A stretch of DNA of 64,000 nt. Source: GWF2-38-69 sp965228125 (GTDB taxonomy: Bacteria; Verrucomicrobiota; Lentisphaeria; Victivallales; GWF2-38-69). Positions 54,681 to 61,399 of this stretch are shown in pieces; positions within the stretch are counted from its first letter, which is position 1, and the number at the start of each line of letters is the position of its first letter. Below the pieces are notes generated by a model. It was not told the origin of the DNA. It saw only the letters and a list, made by a program, of their open reading frames with translations, and ran no database searches. The stretch lies in contig OZ245791.1 of assembly GCA_965228125.1 (NCBI GenBank), positions 1,178,001-1,242,000 of the forward strand, written 5' to 3'. The position numbers and the translations under genes were made by a program.

Positions 54681-55562
54681 ATGGAAAAATCTGCATGGGA
54701 AACAAAAGTTGGTCTGGCTGAAATGCTCAAAGGCGGTGTAATTATGGATGTAGTAACCGCCGAACATGCTAAGATCGCCGAACAAGCAGGCGCAGTAGCA
54801 GTTATGGCTCTTGAAAGAGTTCCTGCCGATATACGCAGAGATGGCGGAGTAGCCAGGATGTCTGACCCAAAACTTATCAAACAGATCATGGAAGCTGTCT
54901 CAATACCTGTAATGGCCAAAGTCCGTATCGGACACTTTGTAGAAGCTCAGATTCTTGAATATCTAGGAATCGATTTTATAGATGAAAGCGAAGTCCTTAC
55001 TCCTGCTGACGAAGAAAACCATATATACAAGTTTGGGTTTAAAGTTCCGTTTGTCTGCGGTTGCTGCAATCTCGGCGAAGCATTGAGAAGAATAGGTGAA
55101 GGCGCTGCAATGATTAGAACAAAAGGAGAGGCAGGCACAGGCAATATAGTAGAAGCCGTCCGTCAATTCAGGACTGTAACTAGAGAAATGAGAAAGATCC
55201 AATCCATGGATAAGGGTGAACTCATGTCTGCCGCCAAACAACTCCAAGCCCCTTTCCACTTGGTCGAATATGTTCACGAACACGGAAAACTTCCCGTACC
55301 AAACTTTTCAGCGGGCGGGATAGCTACTCCAGCCGATGCAGCTTTGATGATGCAGCTGGGTGCTGAAACAGTTTTTGTAGGTTCTGGAATATTCAAATCC
55401 AGTAACCCGCAAAAAAGAGCAGAGGCCATTGTGAGTGCCGCAACGTATTATAATGACCCTAGTGTGCTTGCAAAAATTTCTGAAGATCTTGGCGAACCAA
55501 TGACAGGGATAGAAATAGACAAACTTCTTGATAACCAAAAGCTTGCAAATAGAGGCTGGTAA
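54681..55562 (+). CDS. pdxS: Pyridoxal 5'-phosphate synthase subunit PdxS
   Basis: 293 aa, the normal length. TIM-barrel synthase that builds PLP from ribose-5-phosphate, glyceraldehyde-3-phosphate and ammonia. GGVIMDVVTAEHAKIAEQAGAVAVMALERVPADIR in shortened view; MAKVRIGHFVEAQIL with the catalytic Lys; EGAAMIRTKGEAGTGN with the second Lys; FSAGGIATPADAALMMQLGA. GGAGG lies 10 nt before the ATG. pdxT follows 5 nt downstream. Confidence 0.97.
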   Translation: MEKSAWETKVGLAEMLKGGVIMDVVTAEHAKIAEQAGAVAVMALERVPADIRRDGGVARMSDPKLIKQIMEAVSIPVMAKVRIGHFVEAQILEYLGIDFIDESEVLTPADEENHIYKFGFKVPFVCGCCNLGEALRRIGEGAAMIRTKGEAGTGNIVEAVRQFRTVTREMRKIQSMDKGELMSAAKQLQAPFHLVEYVHEHGKLPVPNFSAGGIATPADAALMMQLGAETVFVGSGIFKSSNPQKRAEAIVSAATYYNDPSVLAKISEDLGEPMTGIEIDKLLDNQKLANRGW

Positions 55563-55567
55563 CCATA

Positions 55568-56149
55568 ATGGCTCAGACCATAGGAGTGCTTTCTATTCAG
55601 GGAGCCTATGAGAAACACAAAACTGCATTGGAAAAACTTGGAGTCAACTCTGTTTTAGTAAGAACAATCCAAGAGCTTGATAGTGTTGACAAATTGGTTA
55701 TTCCGGGCGGAGAAAGTACTTCTATAGTGACAATTCTTAAAAAACATCTCATTTGGGACAAATTAAAAGAATTCTGCAAAATAAAACCTGTTTTTGGGAC
55801 ATGTGCAGGCGCTATACTTTTAGCTAAAAAAACTCATGGGCTTGAGAAATTTGGAAATGATAATACACTGGCTGTTATGGATATAGAAGCAAAAAGAAAC
55901 AGCTACGGAAGGCAATTAGACAGCTTTAAAACTTTCGTTGAAGTAAATTTATCAGATAAATCTGCAAGAGTTGAAGCCATTTTTATCAGGGCTCCCTCTA
56001 TAATAGGATTGGACTCTTCTAAAGTTCAGGTATTGGCTTCTTTAAATAATGAACCTGTTTTAGTAAGGCAAGGTAATGCATTAGCGTGTACATTCCATCC
56101 CGAACTTACGGAAGAGTTATTTATACATAGGTATTTTGCTGATATTTAA
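55568..56149 (+). CDS. pdxT: Pyridoxal 5'-phosphate synthase glutaminase PdxT
   Basis: 193 aa class I amidotransferase giving ammonia to PdxS. IGVLSIQGAYEKH at the N-terminus, VIPGGESTSI, nucleophile Cys79 in FGTCAGAILLA, NSYGRQ, and FHPELTEE with the His/Glu pair. Adjacent to pdxS as in most DXP-independent PLP systems, so PLP is made de novo. Confidence 0.96.
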   Translation: MAQTIGVLSIQGAYEKHKTALEKLGVNSVLVRTIQELDSVDKLVIPGGESTSIVTILKKHLIWDKLKEFCKIKPVFGTCAGAILLAKKTHGLEKFGNDNTLAVMDIEAKRNSYGRQLDSFKTFVEVNLSDKSARVEAIFIRAPSIIGLDSSKVQVLASLNNEPVLVRQGNALACTFHPELTEELFIHRYFADI

Positions 56150-56172
56150 ATTTATTCAAAAGGTCTCATATT

Positions 56173-57603
56173 ATGGCTGAAAAAGAATACAAAGTTTCAA
56201 GAATTCAGTCAATTTTGAGTTCAAGTGCAGGGTTTATTGCAGCTATCGCAATCCTAATATTGTTTGTTCTGGCAGCCACTTTTTTTAAACCTGTAGTTTT
56301 CGGCTTGCTCTTGGCCTATCTCTTTTTGCCACTTCAGGGATTCTATAGAAATCATGTCCTTAATAATAAGCTATTTATTTATTCTTCGGCTTTGGTTTGC
56401 TCTCTATTTGTTCCAGTTACAAAACCAATAAAAATTATTAAAACCAAATTCCTTAAATATGTAAAATTCAAAATAAATAAAAATACTCCTTCTGAAGAGG
56501 AAAAAATCAGTATTAGGCTTATTAAAAGATCTTGCCTTCTGACTACTTTCACAGTTTTCCTGCTTTTTATTTTTGTCTTGACCGGACTTACATGGCTTTC
56601 AACTACATATATTTCAAACACATCAAAATCCATCTCTGTTTGGGCTCATAAAACAACCAATGATTATGAAAAAGGGAAATTACAGGCAGATGGCACAATA
56701 AGCGTTGATTCTGCTAAAAAAGACGGTGACGATGGATCTCTCAAGCAGTTTTTCGCTGCTGTTCAATATAAAATCGAAGCTTTTAAACCAAAACTTGAAA
56801 AATATAAATTCTTTTCAGTTATTAAAGACTACATTGGCGCCAATCTAAGTTCACCTCAGAATATTCAAGATTTTATCAGGTCAATCACCAACAAATCAGG
56901 TGGGCTATTTTCCTATACGGCAGGGGCTGTTGGTACACTTTTTTTCATAATACTTAAGCTTGTCTTTACTTTCTTCTTCTTTGCATTTTTCCTTAATAAG
57001 CTTGCAAACTTTAATTGTACTAAAAATCATAAAGTTACTACAGGCGAATATCTTACTGATGCGATACTGGAAAGCAGTTGGTTTCCCAATACAAAAGAAG
57101 GAACCAGAGAAACAGCAACTAATATTCTGAATAATATAATTTTCAAACTTAAGATGTGGGTAAGAGGCTATTTCATAATTATTTTTATCGAAAGCTCTTT
57201 CTATGTGACAGTATTTACCTTGATAGGCGTCCCGTTTGGGCTAATACTAGGTTTATTTGCCGGATTTACTATATTACTTCCTTACATCGGCCCCATGGTA
57301 AGTGCATTTCTGACTATGGCAATTTGCTTTGCTTTCGGAGAAGTAAGTATGACACAAATACTATTAGTAATTGTTGCATATATTTTTATGACAGGAATTC
57401 TTGACCAGTTATTTATTTACCCTGCTGTAGTTGGAGCATCATTGGGATTAAATGAACTTGAAACAATTGTCGTAGTACTTCTTGGAGGAATGCTATTCGG
57501 AATTACCGGAATGATCTTCGCCGTTCCTACAACATCAATATTAAAATATTTGATCCCTGAGATATATAAACTTATTGAGGATAACCGTCAACGGTCAACA
57601 TAA
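56173..57603 (+). CDS. AI-2E family transporter-like membrane protein
   Basis: 476 aa. N-terminal membrane spans with FVLAATFFKPVVFGLLLAYLFLP, a long charged loop (~100-250, with an extra span at ~125-145), then the family core: FIIIFIESSFYVTVFTLIGVPFGLILGLFAGFTILLPYIGP in shortened view, with PYIGP and a C-terminal run of spans ending in GGMLFGITGMIFAVP. Named for autoinducer-2 export, but family members also transport ions and other solutes. The first span pair is split by an insert larger than usual. It follows pdxT by 23 nt. Confidence 0.88.
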   Translation: MAEKEYKVSRIQSILSSSAGFIAAIAILILFVLAATFFKPVVFGLLLAYLFLPLQGFYRNHVLNNKLFIYSSALVCSLFVPVTKPIKIIKTKFLKYVKFKINKNTPSEEEKISIRLIKRSCLLTTFTVFLLFIFVLTGLTWLSTTYISNTSKSISVWAHKTTNDYEKGKLQADGTISVDSAKKDGDDGSLKQFFAAVQYKIEAFKPKLEKYKFFSVIKDYIGANLSSPQNIQDFIRSITNKSGGLFSYTAGAVGTLFFIILKLVFTFFFFAFFLNKLANFNCTKNHKVTTGEYLTDAILESSWFPNTKEGTRETATNILNNIIFKLKMWVRGYFIIIFIESSFYVTVFTLIGVPFGLILGLFAGFTILLPYIGPMVSAFLTMAICFAFGEVSMTQILLVIVAYIFMTGILDQLFIYPAVVGASLGLNELETIVVVLLGGMLFGITGMIFAVPTTSILKYLIPEIYKLIEDNRQRST

Positions 57604-57635
57604 GAAAATATCAAAATTAAAATCAGGAGGAAAAC

Positions 57636-58022
57636 ATGGCTACCAAAAAAAACAGAGAAGAAATATTCAAATGCAATGTCTGTGGCAATATAATAGAAGT
57701 CTTGCACGGATCCGTGGGTTCTCTTTATTGTTGCAATCAGGAAATGGTTCTTGTTAAAGAAAACACAACAGAAGCTTCGACAGAAAAGCACATTCCTGTA
57801 CTCATAGATGAGGGAACTCATGTAAAAGTCCAGGTTGGGTCAGTGCCTCATCCAATGGATGTTGACCACTTCATTGAATGGGTAGAAATACTAAACGGTG
57901 ATTATGTCAACAGAATGTATTTAAAGCCAGGATTTAGACCAGAAGCAGCGTTCTATGTACATAAACAGCCTGGAATTATAATAAGGGCCTACTGCAATAA
58001 ACATGGCCTCTGGAAGGCTTGA
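57636..58022 (+). CDS. dfx: Desulfoferrodoxin (two-centre superoxide reductase)
   Basis: 128 aa. Centre I desulforedoxin ligands Cys13, Cys16, Cys32, Cys33 (KCNVCGN; YCCNQE); centre II His52, His72, His78, Cys120 and His123 (KHIPV, PHPMDVDHF, YCNKHG). Reduces superoxide to peroxide without releasing oxygen, a trait of anaerobes and microaerophiles. The ligands for both iron sites are complete. Strong AGGAGG site 6-7 nt before ATG. A terminator follows. Confidence 0.97.
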   Translation: MATKKNREEIFKCNVCGNIIEVLHGSVGSLYCCNQEMVLVKENTTEASTEKHIPVLIDEGTHVKVQVGSVPHPMDVDHFIEWVEILNGDYVNRMYLKPGFRPEAAFYVHKQPGIIIRAYCNKHGLWKA

Positions 58023-58045
58023 TTCAGAAGCTATCAACCATCAAA

Positions 58046-58084
58046 GGGGCTGCCCATATATTAATGAGCAGCCTCTTATTTTTG
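58046..58084 (+). terminator. Intrinsic terminator after dfx
   Basis: GGCTGC (58048-58053) pairs with GCAGCC (58068-58073), with a further CAT/ATG pairing inside, followed by TCTTATTTTT. Confidence 0.75.
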
Positions 58085-58165
58085 GTATTTCAGACTTATC
58101 ATCCAAAAAGCTTGTTGTTAAAGCGTGAGATATGCAGGCTAGATATCGCCCGCCATCCTAGGCAC

Positions 58166-58199
58166 AAAAAAGCCACCTGCATTTCTATGCGGCGGCTTT
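58166..58199 (-). terminator. Intrinsic terminator after deoC
   Basis: Minus strand: AAAGCCGCC pairs with GGUGGCUUU (one G-U), with an inner GCAU/AUGC pairing and a 4-nt loop, followed by U6. Ends the deoC transcript. Confidence 0.9.
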
Positions 58200-58219
58200 G
58201 TAAAATTACCTGATAACGA

Positions 58220-58912
58220 TTAGTAAGCTGAAGTACTTTTCGAGCCTGAAATAATGGCTATGCCCGAACTTGTGCCAAGCCTTGTAGCACCAGCTTCGAC
58301 CATGGCCACTGCTGTTTCAAAGTCCCTGACAGCGCCCGATGCTTTGACTTCGAGTTTATCGCCGACTACGCCTTTCATTATTTTTACATCTTCTACTGTG
58401 GCTCCGCCTGTTCCAAAGCCTGTAGAAGTTTTAACGAAATTGGCACCAGCCTTCATCGATAGTTCGGCAGCAAGCCTGATTTCATCTTTTGTAAGGTAAC
58501 ATGTTTCGAAAATAACCTTTACGCAAATCCCTGCAGGAAGAGATTCCACAACCATTCTGATATCATCTTCGACATATTTGTAGTTCTTAGATTTCATAGC
58601 TCCGACATTAAGAACCATGTCGACTTCGTCTGCCCCATCAGCAACTGCTTTGATTGCCTCAGCGGCTTTTGATTCTTTTGTAGTAGCTCCCAAAGGAAAT
58701 CCAATTACTGTGCAAACTTTCACTCCGGTGCCTTTCAGGAATTTCTTGCAAAATGGAACATAATATGGATTTATGCATACTGATGCAAATTTGTGCTCAG
58801 CGGCTTCCTTACAGAGTTTTTCCACCTGATCAAGAGTGGATTCGGCCTTCAAAATCGTGTGGTCAATATACTTTGCCAGGTCCTTGGGATTTGTTATTTT
58901 TGTCATTATCAT
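58220..58912 (-). CDS. deoC: Deoxyribose-phosphate aldolase
   Basis: 230 aa class I aldolase splitting 2-deoxyribose-5-phosphate into acetaldehyde and glyceraldehyde-3-phosphate. YIDHTILKAESTLDQVEKLC at the N-terminus, CTVIGFPLGATT, EVDMVLNVGAMKS, Schiff-base Lys in FVKTSTGFGTGGAT, second Lys in VKASGAVRDFETA, and GTSSG. Predicted to act in deoxynucleoside salvage. AAGGAG lies just upstream of ATG. Own terminator downstream. Confidence 0.96.
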   Translation of the reverse strand: MIMTKITNPKDLAKYIDHTILKAESTLDQVEKLCKEAAEHKFASVCINPYYVPFCKKFLKGTGVKVCTVIGFPLGATTKESKAAEAIKAVADGADEVDMVLNVGAMKSKNYKYVEDDIRMVVESLPAGICVKVIFETCYLTKDEIRLAAELSMKAGANFVKTSTGFGTGGATVEDVKIMKGVVGDKLEVKASGAVRDFETAVAMVEAGATRLGTSSGIAIISGSKSTSAY

Positions 58913-58985
58913 ATCTCCTTTTTTTCAACTGGTTAATAATAATAGCTACTATAAGGATTATATTATCATGATATTGCAAAATAAA

Positions 58986-59624
58986 TCAATACTTCTTGAA
59001 AAAACCTTCAATTAACTCTTTAGCCTTATTAACAAACGGGGCTTTAATTGGAACACCCGAATCAAGATCAATATTCAACGCCAAGAGATTATTATTTCTA
59101 AGATATTCTTTCATCCCTTCAGAATTGAGCCAATAGTAAATTCCCCAGTTTGAGAGGTTCCACTCCGAAGAATATTGGTTCAATTCATAATCTATATAAA
59201 TCAGCCCTTTTTTAGCGATTATGAAATTTGACGGAAAATAATCAAGGTTCAAGCCATTTAAGCGAGCTTTCCGGGCAAGTTCAAAAAGCTGACTGAAGGT
59301 ATTCAAAGTAACAACATCCTGGGCTATAAAGCAAGATGCGATTTGCCCTTCTACATACTCCTTCACAAGGTATTTTTCAGACCAGTTATACTCTATAAGA
59401 AGCGGCATGTTTATGCCTATATTTCTTAGTGTATAATAGGCGTGTATCTCTGAGCCGAGTTTGTCACCGAATTGATAATACGAACAAGGCTCGTCGTGCA
59501 TTTTTTTCAACACATATTGACATCCGCTATTCTCAATAAGATAAGAGTGACCCGATTTCCCTTTACCTAGGAAAGCCTTTATCTCAAAATCAGAATTACC
59601 GACTTTCAACCTCTTGCCTAACAC
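58986..59624 (-). CDS. Small protein-kinase-like fold protein
   Basis: 212 aa, shorter than a full kinase. Glycine-rich loop LGKGKSGHSYLIEN, Lys in YVLKKM, LVKEYVEGQ at the hinge, catalytic-loop-like LNLDYFPSNFII (Asp and Asn spaced as in HxDxxxxN, with His replaced) and metal-site-like YIDYEL. It resembles lipopolysaccharide-kinase or APH-type small kinases. Substrate unknown; no neighbour suggests one. Confidence 0.7.
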   Translation of the reverse strand: MLGKRLKVGNSDFEIKAFLGKGKSGHSYLIENSGCQYVLKKMHDEPCSYYQFGDKLGSEIHAYYTLRNIGINMPLLIEYNWSEKYLVKEYVEGQIASCFIAQDVVTLNTFSQLFELARKARLNGLNLDYFPSNFIIAKKGLIYIDYELNQYSSEWNLSNWGIYYWLNSEGMKEYLRNNNLLALNIDLDSGVPIKAPFVNKAKELIEGFFKKY

Positions 59625-59737
59625 ATCTTCACCTTCATATATTTTTGGTTCAAGCTAAATATCTATAAGTATATTGCATGATAAAAAATGCAATATAAAA
59701 TGAACTTTGAAAAACAAAAGTATTCAAGGATAAACTC

Positions 59738-60247
59738 ATGAAAAACAAACCACAAATTAATAAGAGCGCTTTCATCGCCAGCGGAGCAAAAATCATGGGC
59801 GATGTCAAAATCGGGAAAAAAAGTTCTGTATGGTACAATTGCGTAATAAGAAGTGATATTCCTAATACAAACATTGTAATCGGTGAACGCACGAATATTC
59901 AGGACTGCTCAGTAATACATAATGACCACGATAAATCAACAGTTATCGGCAATAACGTTACAGTAGGGCACAACTGCGTTATTCACGGCTGCGTTATTGA
60001 GGATGAGTGCCTTATCGGAATGGGTGCCATTATCTTGAGCGGTGCAGTGATTAAAAAAGGAGCAGTGATAGGAGCTGGCGCTGTAGTTAAAGAAAACGCT
60101 GTAATAGAAGCAAATACTCTCGCAGTGGGCATTCCCGCCAAACAGGTCAAAACTATTGATGCAAACACTCATGAACAAATTCTAGCAAATGCAGAAGAAT
60201 ATATTAGAGCTGCTAAGAAACATAAGAAAGACAAACACCTATCGTAA
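59738..60247 (+). CDS. Gamma-carbonic-anhydrase-like hexapeptide-repeat protein
   Basis: 169 aa left-handed beta-helix. Hexapeptide repeats run from about residue 15 to 135 (KIMGDVKIGKKSSVWYNCVI, GERTNIQDCSVIHN, NNVTVGHNCVIHGCVI, GAVIKKGAVIGAGAV). His in SVIHND, VGHNCVIHG fit the gamma-CA zinc site. The set matches YrdA/PaaY/CaiE-type proteins, some of which hydrate CO2 while others have no known activity. Ends with a Lys-rich tail. Confidence 0.92.
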   Translation: MKNKPQINKSAFIASGAKIMGDVKIGKKSSVWYNCVIRSDIPNTNIVIGERTNIQDCSVIHNDHDKSTVIGNNVTVGHNCVIHGCVIEDECLIGMGAIILSGAVIKKGAVIGAGAVVKENAVIEANTLAVGIPAKQVKTIDANTHEQILANAEEYIRAAKKHKKDKHLS

Positions 60248-60343
60248 TAAAATGGGACTAATGACGATAAATAGGACAACAGCAGTTCCCAATTTCGGTA
60301 ATCATTCTAGCTAAACTCGCTCATACACAGTTTTGTCGCAAAT

Positions 60344-61399
60344 TTAAATGCAATTGACCTGCGCCTTAGAGATGTTTTTAAATCTATCCTGAAGCTTTAA
60401 GAAGATAGCGATTAAATCCGGATCAAACTGTGTTCCTTTGCCTTTAAGTATAATCCTCATTGCTTCTTCATGAGTCAGTGCCGGTTTATATACTCTTTTG
60501 GAAACAAGTGCGTCATAGACATCGGCTATTGCCATAAGCCTTCCGGGCAGTGGAATATTTTTACCTGAAAGTCCTTGCGGATATCCTTTCCCATCCCATC
60601 TTTCATGATGACTTTCTGCCATTTCCATAGCTAAACTAAGAAACGAGTTACGTCCAAGTTTTCTTTCCGCGCTAAGTAGGATTTTTTTCCCTTCCGTGGT
60701 ATGTTTTTTAATTATGTCAAATTCTTCCGGCGTCAATTTATCAGGTTTAAGCAAAATATTATCGGGAATAATCACCTTGCCAATATCATGAAGAGGTACG
60801 CATTTGATTAGGAATCTCACATAACTTTCCGTAAGCAGTTCGTTATAGTGATCTAATTTTTTCATCTCTTCTGAAAGTGCACGAACATAGGCTTGAGTTC
60901 GAATAATATGTTCCCCTATCTCAGTATTGCGGAACTCGCCTATTCTTACGATGCATTCAATTACAGTTTCCTGAGTAAGTTCAAGCTCTTTAGTCCTTTC
61001 CTTAACTGTATTCTCCAGATGGGTTCTAAGGGATTTTAACTCGATAGCATTTTTAACCCTTGCCTTAACAAGTTCAATATTAAACGGTTTAGTTATGAAA
61101 TCAACTGCCCCCAAAGCAAGGCCTTTTGCTTCATCTTGAGTTTCCGAAAGAGCTGTTATAAAAATTATCGGGATTGAGCATGTCTTCTCATTAGACTTTA
61201 AGTTTCTGCAAACTTCAAAACCGTTTATCCCTGGCATGAGGATGTCAAGCAGAATAAGGTCAGGGAGTTCTTTTGCTACAGACTCAAGGGCTATCTCCCC
61301 ATTGTTTGCTACTCGCAAATCATAATCATCTGAAAGTGCATCGAAAAGAATATCGATATTTGCAGGTGAATCATCAACTATTAGAATCTTGCTAGACAT
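60344..61399 (-). CDS. Response regulator with HD-GYP phosphodiesterase domain
   Basis: 351 aa. Receiver domain 1-120: ILIVDDSPANIDIL, phosphorylatable Asp in LILLDILMPGINGFE, Thr in IIFITALSE, Lys in FITKPFN. A coiled linker (about 120-150) leads to the HD-GYP domain: CVPLHDIGKVIIPDNILLKPDKL, SHHERWDGKGYPQGLSG. HD-GYP proteins hydrolyse cyclic-di-GMP or, in some members, 3',3'-cGAMP. It overlaps the hybrid kinase gene by 8 nt, so the kinase very likely controls it. Confidence 0.95.
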   Translation of the reverse strand: MSSKILIVDDSPANIDILFDALSDDYDLRVANNGEIALESVAKELPDLILLDILMPGINGFEVCRNLKSNEKTCSIPIIFITALSETQDEAKGLALGAVDFITKPFNIELVKARVKNAIELKSLRTHLENTVKERTKELELTQETVIECIVRIGEFRNTEIGEHIIRTQAYVRALSEEMKKLDHYNELLTESYVRFLIKCVPLHDIGKVIIPDNILLKPDKLTPEEFDIIKKHTTEGKKILLSAERKLGRNSFLSLAMEMAESHHERWDGKGYPQGLSGKNIPLPGRLMAIADVYDALVSKRVYKPALTHEEAMRIILKGKGTQFDPDLIAIFLKLQDRFKNISKAQVNCI